In this document: piece by piece, positions 31,182 through 37,879 of the stretch | How positions within the stretch are numbered: position 1 is the stretch's first letter | Layout: the number at the start of each line of letters is the position of its first letter | NCBI GenBank assembly: GCA_903877095.1 | Contig: CAIRCP010000150.1 | Span: 1-37,879 of the forward strand | Direction of reading: 5' to 3' | DNA from: an uncultured Actinomycetes bacterium | Lineage (GTDB): Bacteria > Actinomycetota > Actinomycetes > Mycobacteriales > Mycobacteriaceae | DNA length: 37,879 bases | Made by a program: the position numbers and the translations under genes | The notes under the pieces: generated by a model | What the model saw: only the letters and a program-made list of their open reading frames with translations | The model's database searches: none | What the model was told of the DNA's origin: nothing

Positions 31182-32533
31182 GGGTGTGCCAACTCTCCCT
31201 TGTAGTCGCCCTCCTTGGCCAGAACCTCCAGGCTCTGCCCCTTGGTCTCCGGCGCCATCGTCACGCAGATGAGCAAGGCGACCATGGCGACCGCGAAGAA
31301 GAACCCTAGCGCTACCTGCTGTCCCCAGGCGGCGATCATCCCGGGGAACACCAGTACGCCCAGAATCGAGCCGACTCGGCTGACGCTGGTGGCGAAGCCC
31401 ATGCCGGTGGCCCGCACGCCGGTGGGGTACAGCTCGGTGGGATAGACGAAGTTCAGGATGCCGCCGCCCATATTGGCGAACAGGACGGCGAAGCTGAACA
31501 GCGCGACGAGGAAACCGAGGCCGGGCGCCGGCGTCAGAGTCAGGATCAGCAGCGCGACCGCCAGCCCGGCGAACGAGGTGATGATCAGCGGGCGCCGGCC
31601 CCAGCGGTCAGCAAGGTTCAATCCGATGAGCGCACCGATCAGCCCGACGAGAGCGACGACACCCGAACCCAGGTAGGCGATGGTGCGGCTGCCCGACTCG
31701 TTGAATTGGCTCAGAATGGTCGGGGTGTAGATCGTGATCCCGTAGTACGCGATCGCGTAGCAGGTCCAGAATCCGGTGACGAATATGGTTGTACGCCGAT
31801 ACTTTTCGCTGAAAAGGGCGCTGATCGGCTGCTTGGCGATCCGCCCGGCCGGGATCGCGACCTCGTGACCGGTGAGCTCCCGCATGATCCTCTGCGCGTC
31901 CTCCTCGCGACCGACCGAAGCCAGCCAGCGCGGCGACTCCGGCAGGGTACGTCGGGCGATCAGGACGATCACCGCGAGGATGGCTCCCACCAGGAACATC
32001 CAGCGCCAGGAGTTCGGCCCCAACGGTTCGAGCAGGATCCCGGTGACGTACGCCGCCAACGCCCCGACGAACCACATGGCGCCGAGGCTGCCACTGTGCG
32101 CGCCGCGCGTCTTCGACGAGCTGAACTCGGCCACCAACGTCGCCGAAATCGGGTAGTCAGCGCCGATGCCCAGGCCGAGCAGGAAGCGGAAGACGATGAG
32201 CGACAATGGATTCCACGCGAAGGCCGCAGCCAGTGCAAACACCACGAAGCAGACGAGGTCCAGCAGGTACATCGCCTTGCGCCCGTACTGGTCGGTCAGC
32301 CGGCCACCCCAGGTTGCGCCGATCAGCGCTCCGATGATCGCCGACGCCGAAATCAGCGCGATGGTGGTCGGGCTCATCCCGGGGAAGTAATCCTTGAGCA
32401 CCGGCAGTGCGACGGCGATGATCACCAGGTCGAAACCGTCGAGAAAGGTCCCTGCGCCGGACAGCACGGTGATCTTGCGCCGCAGGCGGTTCAGTTGAGG
32501 GGTATCAAGCGTTTCAAACAACACCCGCTCCAA
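31178..32533 (-). CDS. MFS transporter, sugar-porter-like
   Basis: 451-residue transporter with 12 membrane segments. Signatures: GTFLDGFDLVIIAVALPVL in TM1, the DQYGRKAMYL loop between TM2 and TM3, FRFLLGLGIGADYPISATLV in TM4, PESPRWL before the central loop, DRWGRRPL in the second half, and PTELYPTGVRATGMG. It resembles sugar/inositol or aromatic-acid symporters; the substrate is unknown. The start is uncertain: TTG 32533 gives the longest form, but GGAG lies 6 nt before TTG 32521 (codon 5). Translationally coupled to the isomerase. Confidence 0.9.
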   Translation of the reverse strand: MERVLFETLDTPQLNRLRRKITVLSGAGTFLDGFDLVIIAVALPVLKDYFPGMSPTTIALISASAIIGALIGATWGGRLTDQYGRKAMYLLDLVCFVVFALAAAFAWNPLSLIVFRFLLGLGIGADYPISATLVAEFSSSKTRGAHSGSLGAMWFVGALAAYVTGILLEPLGPNSWRWMFLVGAILAVIVLIARRTLPESPRWLASVGREEDAQRIMRELTGHEVAIPAGRIAKQPISALFSEKYRRTTIFVTGFWTCYAIAYYGITIYTPTILSQFNESGSRTIAYLGSGVVALVGLIGALIGLNLADRWGRRPLIITSFAGLAVALLILTLTPAPGLGFLVALFSFAVLFANMGGGILNFVYPTELYPTGVRATGMGFATSVSRVGSILGVLVFPGMIAAWGQQVALGFFFAVAMVALLICVTMAPETKGQSLEVLAKEGDYKGELAHP

Positions 32534-32645
32534 TTCTGACGAGGATCCCGGCGTCGCAACAGTGAGGACTGCGCATTAATCATCGGTTCCCCAATGGCGA
32601 CCGGGACGTGAATTCGCCAACAGCAGTGGGTAAACGATCCTCAGA

Positions 32646-32918
32646 TCAGATCGACGGCCTCGGGGGACGCGAGTGCGCGCACGGATAGCCGTGGCCCATC
32701 GCGACGAGCAGGTTCATGACCCGTCGCCGCTCGTCCGCCAGATCCCTCAGTTTGTCCTGCAGTGGCGCTGCGTGATCCGCGCCGCTTCGCCCATCCAAGA
32801 GCCCGCGGAGCTTGGCCGAAATCGCCGATGCCTGGCTGTCGAGAAGATCGATGCTGCGGTGCAGGTCCGCGCAGAAAATGGCGGCTTGCGCATCGCGGGT
32901 GCCATCGTGGTCGGTCAT
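32646..32918 (-). CDS. Small helical Cys/His protein, paralogue A
   Basis: 90 residues starting at ATG 32918 (MTDHDGTRDAQAAIFCADLH). Helical, with ALRDLADERRR-type charge pattern (KLRDLADERRRVMNLLVAMG) and a C-terminal motif GHGYPCAHSRP. It aligns along its whole length with the protein at 30024-30287. Two Cys (about 16 and 80) are in matching places. It lies 112 nt upstream of the MFS gene on the same strand and could open the cluster. A GGGAAA is the only weak ribosome-binding candidate. Family not recognised. Confidence 0.68.
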   Translation of the reverse strand: MTDHDGTRDAQAAIFCADLHRSIDLLDSQASAISAKLRGLLDGRSGADHAAPLQDKLRDLADERRRVMNLLVAMGHGYPCAHSRPPRPSI

Positions 32919-33116
32919 GAATTTCCCGCGTGCCCCGTTCCCCTCATGCGCCCCGTTCCCCCATGCGCAGGCTGCGAAATTATTGACTACCGGTAAACGG
33001 ATGGCGTCTGTAACACGACCAACCGGGGAGTAGTTGGTTACCCGCATCTGAACGAGAAGTGAGCGGAGGCCATACCGCCCGTCGGCCGCGTCGGCATAGC
33101 ACCCCACACTGGTGAC
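32919..33116. other. Intergenic region between paralogue A and the NYN gene
   Basis: It contains an imperfect 17-bp direct repeat (CCCCGTTCCCCTCATGCG at about 32933-32950, CCCCGTTCCCCCATGCG at 32951-32967) next to the start of paralogue A, and a pair of AACCA/TGGTT-type short inverted words around 33019-33041 (CCAACC and GGTTAC region). CACACT (33105-33110) is a weak -10 for the NYN gene. No ORF is supported. Confidence 0.4.
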
Positions 33117-33497
33117 ATGAGATGGATCGTGGACGCCATGAATGTGATCGGCACCCGCCCTGACGGCTGGTGGAGGAACCGTCAGGCTGCGATGGTCGCG
33201 TTGATGCAGCACATCGAACGCTGGGCCGCGACCCAGCCCCAGCAGGTGACGGTGGTGTTCGAGCACCCGAAGCAGTGGGTGTGTGAGTCCGCGGTAGTCC
33301 GCGTCGCCCACGCGCCCACGGCGGCGCCCAACTCGGCCGACGACGAGATCATGCGGCTGATCGACGCCGACGACCATCCCGAGCACATCACCGTCGTAAC
33401 GTCGGATGCCACACTGGCCCAGCGGGTACGAGACGCCGGCGCATCGGTCCGTCCTGCCCGGACTTTTCGCGATCTCATCGACCCGCAACCGCGCTAA
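33117..33497 (+). CDS. NYN/PIN-like domain protein
   Basis: 126-residue protein with the NYN/YacP pattern: MRWIVDAMNVIGTRP (Asp 6 and Asn 9) as first strand and metal site, VTVVFEHP as second strand, NSADDEIMRLID with the acidic pair, and TVVTSDATLAQRVRDAGA with the last acidic residue. Such domains are Mg-dependent ribonucleases acting in RNA turnover. Length fits a free-standing domain. ATG 33117 is the start; CACACT lies 6 nt before. Unrelated genes flank it, so its RNA target is not suggested by context. Confidence 0.8.
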   Translation: MRWIVDAMNVIGTRPDGWWRNRQAAMVALMQHIERWAATQPQQVTVVFEHPKQWVCESAVVRVAHAPTAAPNSADDEIMRLIDADDHPEHITVVTSDATLAQRVRDAGASVRPARTFRDLIDPQPR

Positions 33498-33524
33498 GCA
33501 GTCATCGCCCGAATCTGACGTCGC

Positions 33525-33545
33525 GGCCCCGTCGGAGCAGGGGCC
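33525..33545. terminator. GC hairpin between convergent genes
   Basis: GGCCCC (33525-33530) and GGGGCC (33540-33545) form a 6-bp perfect stem with a 9-nt loop, 28 nt after the NYN stop and before the convergent acidic ORFs. No U tract. Confidence 0.35.
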
Positions 33546-33618
33546 TTGGGTAACGGCGGCGACACGGGGCCACCACAATCCGGGCACCCATTGCCGACAG
33601 CTCAGAGCCGCGGTGCCG

Positions 33619-33711
33619 TCAGCCCACTTCTTGTTCGTCGTAGCCGCGATCCTCGCTGTTGTCCTCGTCGCGGCCCTCGTCCTGCCAGTCGATGGTGGGA
33701 TCAGTCGTCAT
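33619..33711 (-). CDS. Tiny acidic ORF 2 (30 aa)
   Basis: Starts at ATG 33711, inside the end of tiny acidic ORF 1 (overlap 33701-33711). It encodes 30 residues beginning MTTDPTIDWQDEGRDEDNSE and ending in EQEVG; almost half the residues are acidic. Codon third positions are G or C throughout, as in real genes here. No known family; expression is inferred from the overlap, which would couple translation to ORF 1. Confidence 0.4.
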   Translation of the reverse strand: MTTDPTIDWQDEGRDEDNSEDRGYDEQEVG

Positions 33712-33808
33712 CGTCCTCGTCTCCTTCGACGAAGTCGATCATCTCCGGGTCCTCGCCCCACTTGCCCGGCTCGCCGAAGTCGTAGTCGTCGCTTGGTTTA
33801 CGACCCAT
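33701..33808 (-). CDS. Tiny acidic ORF 1 (35 aa)
   Basis: ATG 33808 to TGA 33701 encodes 35 residues: a basic start MGRKPSDDYDFGEPGKWGED, then PEMIDFVEGD and a run of five acidic residues. AGGAA lies about 11 nt before the ATG. The acidic tail, the Trp and the Gly/Pro turns look like a deliberate small protein rather than chance. No family recognised. Together with ORF 2 it makes a two-gene unit convergent with the NYN gene. Confidence 0.45.
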   Translation of the reverse strand: MGRKPSDDYDFGEPGKWGEDPEMIDFVEGDEDDDD

Positions 33809-33870
33809 CGCCAATCAATTCCTTCCATGGTCACGCACCCCGCAGGCGCTTACCGCCATTCAACACCGAG

Positions 33871-34166
33871 ATGGTGCAGGTGCTCCGCACGCTGAGGGAG
33901 TCGCACGCGCTGCGCAGCTTTCGCATGTGGCTCGTCGGCTCCCGCGTCGAACCGGGCCGGGACACCTGCGACATCGATCTGCTGCTGTCGGGGTTGACCG
34001 CACGGTAGCGGCCGACGGTGCCGGCTACCGGCACCACCCCGACGCGAACTACATCGCCGCTTTGGGCAATTTCACCCAGGCCGCTTTGGGCAATTTCACC
34101 CCCGTCGTGCCGCAACGGACTGATGGCGGACGCCACGACCGGGCTGAGTCAGGGCTGAGTCCATAA
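33871..34166 (+). pseudogene. Nucleotidyltransferase-fold remnant
   Basis: ATG 33871 opens 45 codons containing FRMWLVGSRVEPGRD and CDIDLLLSG. This is the GS-x(n)-DxD catalytic motif of small Pol-beta-type nucleotidyltransferases (MNT family). The frame stops at 34008, right after the DID motif, before the rest of the fold. A second frame with good codon use continues (ADGAGYRHHPDANYIAALGN) to 34166, suggesting a frameshift near 34000. The second part carries an 8-residue duplication, AALGNFTQ/AALGNFTP. Probably inactive. Confidence 0.45.
34056..34101 (+). repeat. 24-bp tandem duplication
   Basis: GCCGCTTTGGGCAATTTCAC plus CC occurs at 34056-34077 and again at 34080-34101, with a 24-bp period and 22 identical bases. 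It keeps reading frame, since the period is eight codons. Confidence 0.85.
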
Positions 34167-34269
34167 CCAAAATTATGTTGTCTGATTCTGCCAAATTGGT
34201 CTCGACCGTCTACTACCGTCTGTTCAGGTGCGGCGGGCGTCGCGTCTCAAGCAAACGGGAGGCCGCACC
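34102..34269. promoter_or_regulatory. Upstream region of the PGRS gene
   Basis: This AT-richer segment (around 34165-34200, containing AAAATTATG) precedes the PGRS gene. It holds a direct repeat GGGCTGAGTC (34141-34150 and 34152-34161) and a doubled ACCGTCT around 34206-34221. GGGAGG at 34257-34262 is the ribosome binding site, 7 nt before ATG 34270. The promoter elements cannot be fixed from sequence alone. Confidence 0.4.
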
Positions 34270-37200
34270 ATGTCTGTCCACCATCAGTCGCCAGCAGGAC
34301 GTGGTGTCGAACGCTTGTCTGCGGTCGGGAATCGGTCGGTCCACTATGTCGGCCGAGTTGGTGCGCTGGCAGTGGCCTTGGGGATCGGGTCGGCGGTAAT
34401 TGGTGTGCCGTTGGCGTACGCCGACCGGGGCGACGGAGGCTCTACGGGTGCCGGTAGCCCGGGGGGTGCCAGCAACTCGAGTGCGGACGCGTCGCAGCAG
34501 TCGACGGTCCAGCCCTCACGCAGCCCGGGAGGCCGTCAGTCGGATTCCGCGTCGCCCCCCAGCGGCCAAGCAGGCCAAGCCGATTCGGCAGGGGCGGAGA
34601 GCGGATCCGCTGAGTCAGCTCAGCCACGCGGTCGCCGGGGGCGTCCGGTCTCTGAGTCACCGGCAGATGCGCCGACATCCGCACCGAACGGTGTGTCGGG
34701 CAATCGGTCGCCGGTCACCGGGACCGGCCTTGCTCCGTCCGTTCCTGCTGTGGGCGGGCCGAGCGGCTCGGACTCGCCGGTCGAGCCAAAGATCGCGGTC
34801 ACCGTCGCTCCGTCGGTGGGCGATGCGCCAACACCGGTCCCGGCGGCTGCTGCCGAGACCGCCCCCGCTATCGCTGCGGCAGCGACTGCCCCGCACATCG
34901 TGGTGTCGGCCCACGCCGAGGCGAGCGCACCTGTGCTCACGACGTCTCCGCGGCCGGCCGCTACGGGCTCGGTCGTGGATCTGGGGACCGGTCTGCTGTC
35001 CTGGCTGGGCGGTGCCGGTAACGGTGGCACGCCGGAGGCAGGTCCGTTGTTGTGGAGTGCGCTGGCGGTCTCCCGGCGGGAAATCGGCGGCGGCGCCGGT
35101 ACGGCCAAGGCCGCTGCGGCGACGACCACCGGTGAGCCGGCCACCGGGTTGTCGGGGGGAGCGTCGCTCTTCGCCGGGCTGCCGAGCGTTTCCTCGATCG
35201 GCGCGCAGTCGCAGGCCGGCCCCATCGCCAACTTTTTCTCGTTCTTCTTCAGCGACGGCACTGCCGATAACCCGAACGCCGGTCTGCTGATCGGTACCGG
35301 CTACTCCTGGACCGCGGAATCCTGCAACAAGGGCGTGGCGTGCGAGGGCGGCCGGGCCGGTCTGCTGCTCGGCAACGGGGGCAGTGGATGGAACGGCGGT
35401 GCCGGAGGGTCGGCCGGGCTGTTCGGGGACGGCGGCGCCGGCGGCGCCGGCTTGGTCGGCGGTAAGGGCGGCGACGGCGGCCGCGGTGGTTCGATCTGGG
35501 GCAACGGTGGCGCGGGCGGTAACGGCGGTGTCGGCGGATCGGCGATCAACGGCGGTGCCGGCGGTGCCGGCGGTAATGCCTTCTTCCTGTCGTTGTTCGG
35601 CACCGGTGGTGCTGGTGGTGCCGGCGGCCAAGGTGTAGCCGGCGTCAACGGGGCCGACGCGGCGGCCGCGGGCAACAGCGGCGTGGCCGGTGGTGCGGGC
35701 GGCGTCGGTGGTGCCGGCGGGGACGGCGGTAACGGCAGCTGGATCTTCGGCAACGGCGGCAACGCCGGCTCCGGGGGTGTTGGCGGCACCGGCGGTAACG
35801 GCGGCAACGCCAAGGCGGGCGCTGATGCGGTAGCTCCGGGCGGAGCGGGCCAAGCCGGCGGGAACGGCGGGGACGGCGGTATCGGTGGTGACGGCGGTGT
35901 CGCCGGTAAGGCCGGCACCGGACGCTTCCTCTTCCTGTTCCCCCAGCGGGGCGCGGAGGGCACCGTGGGCAAGGCAGGAAACGGCGGCAACGGCGGGAAC
36001 GCCGCGATCGGCGGCAATGGCGCTGCTGGTGCGAACGGTGCGAATCCGGGTGCCTCCGGCCAGAACGGCGGCGACGGAGGTGCCGGCGGCAAGGGCGGTG
36101 CCGGCGGTCTCGGCGGGACGGGGTCGACCGCGGGCACCGCGGGCAAGGGCGGCGGCGGCGCTGACGGCGGCGACGCCGGCGCCGGCGGCAACGGCGTGAC
36201 GGGCGCTGACGGCACCGACCCCGGGGCGGCGGGTCAGGACGGCGGCAACGGCGGTAACGGCGGCAAGGGCGGTGCCGGCGGCCTGGGTGGTGCCGGATCG
36301 ACCACCGGCGCCAAGGGCAGCGGCGGCAACGGCGGCGCCGGCGGAAAGGCCGCCGTTGGCGGCAACGGCGCCGTGGGTATCGACGGTCAGTTCGACGGCA
36401 ATGTCGGCAAGGCCGGCGGCGCCGGCGGCGCCGGGGGCGTCGGCGGTAACGGCGGCCTGGGCGGCGCGGGTCTCACGACCGGTGCGGAGGGTGTCGGCGG
36501 CGACGGCGCCAACGGCGGTAACGGCGGCACCGGCGGCAAGGGCAAGGCCGGCGCGAACGGGGCCAGCCCCGGTGCGCAGGGCAGCACCGGCGGCAAGGGC
36601 GGCGCCGGCGGCAAGGGCGGCGCCGGTGGTCTGGGCGGCACCGGGTCAACGGCCGGTGTCCAGGGCGATGGCGGCAATGGTGGTGACGGCGGCCGGGCTG
36701 GTGACGGCGGCAACGGAGCAACTGGCGCGGACGGCGGCCCGAACCCCGGCGCCTTCGGCAAGGCCGGCGGTGACGGCGGTAACGGCGGCATCGGTGGCGA
36801 TGCCGGTTCCGGCGGCCTGGGCTTGAAGAACGGCCGCAAGGGTGCCGGCGGCGACGGCGGCGACGGCGGCAACGCCGGTACCGGCGGTACCGGCAAAGCC
36901 GGAACCGACGCGACCGTCCCGGGCCAGCTCGGCGGAACCGGTGGCAACGGCGGCATCGGCGGTAACGGCGGCGTCGGCGGCCGGGGTGGCAGCGGAGAGA
37001 CCGGGCGCGACGGCATGCAAGGTGTCGGCGGTAACGGCGGCATCGGTGGCGCGGCCGGTGACGGCGGCAAGGGCGCGGCCGGTGAGGACGGTTTGGCCCC
37101 CGGCGACGCCGGGCAGAACGGTGCCCGTGGCGGGTCCGGTGGTGTGGGCGGCGCTGGCGGCTTCGCCGGCACAGGTTCGACGGATGGCATCGACGGCGAC

Positions 37201-37879
37201 GGCGGAGCCGGCGGCAACGGCGGCGCCGGCGGTGCCGGCGGTGAGGGCGTGGCCGGCAACGATGGACTGTCACCGGGCCAGGCCGGTCAGGCCGGCGGCA
37301 ACGGCGGGTCCGGTGGCAACGGCGGCACCGGCGGTCTCGGCGGCGCCGGCCTGAAGGCCGGTGTCCGGGGGCTCGGCGGTAACGGCGGTGCTGGCGGCCT
37401 CGCCGGCGACGGCGGCACGGGCAAGGACGGGGCGGATGCGATCGACCCCGGCGGCAATGGCGGTACCGGTGGCAACGGCGGCGCGGGCGGCAACGGCGGA
37501 ACCGGCGGTAACGGCGGGGACGGCTCCACCACCGGCGCCCGGGGTGCCGGCGCCAACGGCGGTAACGGCGGTGCCGCCGGCAACGGCGGCGCCGCCGCGG
37601 CCGGCGCGAATGGCGGCACGGGCAATCCCGGTACCCAGACCATCTTCGGCAAGGTCGGCGGCAATGGCGGAGCCGGCGGCACCGGCGGTGTCGGCGGGCT
37701 CGGCGGCGCGGGGTCGACCGACGGGACCCGGGGCGTCGGCGGTCACGGCGGTGACGGCGGCATCGGCGGGGACGGCGGTCGCGGTCTCGACGGCGCCAAC
37801 GGCGCAACACCGGGTGCGGCCGGCCGGCCGGGCGGCGGCGGCGGCGCGGGCGGTATCGGCGGCGCGGGCGGCAACGGCG
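34270..37879 (+). CDS. Exported PGRS-repeat protein without a PE domain (3' end outside window)
   Basis: The frame is open from ATG 34270 to the window end (1203 codons seen). Residues 1-51 form a long signal: [20 protein letters not shown] and [10 protein letters not shown], ending AYA before DRGDGG. Residues 52 to about 235 are Ala/Ser/Pro/Gly-rich and disordered-looking. Then comes a segment with [19 protein letters not shown] and a Cys pair (ESCNKGVAC, near residues 352-357). From about 360 to the end it is glycine-rich GGAGGNGG repeats. The canonical N-terminal PE domain of PE_PGRS proteins is absent, so export is probably Sec-type rather than ESX. The protein is likely on the cell surface; function unknown. 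Confidence 0.85.
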   Translation, partial: MSVHHQSPAGRGVERLSAVGNRSVHYVGRVGALAVALGIGSAVIGVPLAYADRGDGGSTGAGSPGGASNSSADASQQSTVQPSRSPGGRQSDSASPPSGQAGQADSAGAESGSAESAQPRGRRGRPVSESPADAPTSAPNGVSGNRSPVTGTGLAPSVPAVGGPSGSDSPVEPKIAVTVAPSVGDAPTPVPAAAAETAPAIAAAATAPHIVVSAHAEASAPVLTTSPRPAATGSVVDLGTGLLSWLGGAGNGGTPEAGPLLWSALAVSRREIGGGAGTAKAAAATTTGEPATGLSGGASLFAGLPSVSSIGAQSQAGPIANFFSFFFSDGTADNPNAGLLIGTGYSWTAESCNKGVACEGGRAGLLLGNGGSGWNGGAGGSAGLFGDGGAGGAGLVGGKGGDGGRGGSIWGNGGAGGNGGVGGSAINGGAGGAGGNAFFLSLFGTGGAGGAGGQGVAGVNGADAAAAGNSGVAGGAGGVGGAGGDGGNGSWIFGNGGNAGSGGVGGTGGNGGNAKAGADAVAPGGAGQAGGNGGDGGIGGDGGVAGKAGTGRFLFLFPQRGAEGTVGKAGNGGNGGNAAIGGNGAAGANGANPGASGQNGGDGGAGGKGGAGGLGGTGSTAGTAGKGGGGADGGDAGAGGNGVTGADGTDPGAAGQDGGNGGNGGKGGAGGLGGAGSTTGAKGSGGNGGAGGKAAVGGNGAVGIDGQFDGNVGKAGGAGGAGGVGGNGGLGGAGLTTGAEGVGGDGANGGNGGTGGKGKAGANGASPGAQGSTGGKGGAGGKGGAGGLGGTGSTAGVQGDGGNGGDGGRAGDGGNGATGADGGPNPGAFGKAGGDGGNGGIGGDAGSGGLGLKNGRKGAGGDGGDGGNAGTGGTGKAGTDATVPGQLGGTGGNGGIGGNGGVGGRGGSGETGRDGMQGVGGNGGIGGAAGDGGKGAAGEDGLAPGDAGQNGARGGSGGVGGAGGFAGTGSTDGIDGDGGAGGNGGAGGAGGEGVAGNDGLSPGQAGQAGGNGGSGGNGGTGGLGGAGLKAGVRGLGGNGGAGGLAGDGGTGKDGADAIDPGGNGGTGGNGGAGGNGGTGGNGGDGSTTGARGAGANGGNGGAAGNGGAAAAGANGGTGNPGTQTIFGKVGGNGGAGGTGGVGGLGGAGSTDGTRGVGGHGGDGGIGGDGGRGLDGANGATPGAAGRPGGGGGAGGIGGAGGNG
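36103..37879 (+). repeat. Higher-order PGRS repeat, ~174-bp period
   Basis: A recurring block (GGLGGxGSTxG, then GGNGGxGG, then a GxDGxxPGxxG turn) is anchored at codons 36109, 36283, 36457, 36631, 36817, 36982, 37162, 37336, 37510 and 37699. Spacings are 174, 174, 174, 186, 165, 180, 174, 174 and 189 bp, so the modal unit is 58 residues, and ten units are visible. All spacings are multiples of three. Confidence 0.8.

Noticed and set aside
35301..37810. Long proline-rich and arginine-rich open frames opposite the PGRS gene
   Set aside because: They are the direct complement of GGC/GGT repeats. The plus-strand frame has a ribosome binding site, a signal peptide and an orderly repeat, so the antisense frames are artefacts.
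36103..37879. CRISPR-like or satellite array
   Set aside because: The repetition is in codons, keeps frame and has no unique spacers between constant repeats; it is protein-coding PGRS sequence.
1..37879. tRNA, rRNA, insertion sequence, prophage or toxin-antitoxin module
   Set aside because: I found no cloverleaf-like segment, transposase, integrase, or intact toxin-antitoxin pair by reading both strands.

Overview
The window looks like chromosome of a high-GC mycobacterium, probably a Mycolicibacterium or related species. The evidence is a CadI/ArsI-type arsenic gene that closely matches what I recall of M. tuberculosis CadI, a 1127-residue pyruvate carboxylase, a haemophore-like secreted protein, a DUF732 secreted protein, a PGRS glycine-rich protein, and many starts with a TANNNT hexamer 6-7 nt upstream, as expected for mycobacterial leaderless mRNAs. 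I see no tRNA, rRNA, insertion sequence, prophage or CRISPR array.

Layout. 1-9.1 kb: aldehyde dehydrogenase (-), EamA exporter (+), a TetR/MpaB-like divergent pair around a 48-nt dyad, an agmatine-deiminase/amidase operon (-), a His-rich PadR regulator (-) and an SDR (+). 9.1-14.2 kb: a TetR-alcohol dehydrogenase operon divergent from an acyltransferase, a haemophore-like protein, a scar where two divergent genes lost their 5' ends, and a propeller-like protein. 14.2-16.6 kb: a complete arsenic locus, arsR facing cadI/arsI-acr3-arsC. 16.6-19.8 kb: a decayed gene, a 15-bp tandem repeat, a SET-domain protein, a DUF2256 mini-protein, a PhaC-like hydrolase, a VOC protein and a DUF732 protein. 19.8-25.5 kb: pyc, an 18-codon leaderless ORF with its own terminator, and a TetR divergent from an FMN reductase-pirin operon. 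25.5-30 kb: a small membrane protein with a two-RCK potassium channel, an APC permease and a HAD phosphatase. 30-33 kb: four co-directional genes in which a sugar-type transporter and isomerase lie between two paralogous small Cys/His proteins. 33-34.2 kb: an NYN-domain protein, two overlapping tiny acidic ORFs and a nucleotidyltransferase remnant. 34.27 kb to the end: the first ~1200 codons of an exported PGRS protein that lacks a PE domain and carries a higher-order repeat with a modal period of exactly 174 bp.

How the genes work together. Several regulator/target pairs can be read from divergent layout plus dyads: TetR/MpaB-like, TetR/ADH and acyltransferase, ArsR/ars operon, TetR/FMN reductase-pirin. 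The ars genes should give arsenate reduction, arsenite efflux and C-As bond cleavage. The parts I find least explained by known families are the paralogue-bracketed transporter/isomerase cluster, the 18-aa sORF, the twin acidic ORFs, the His-rich PadR and the PE-less PGRS protein.
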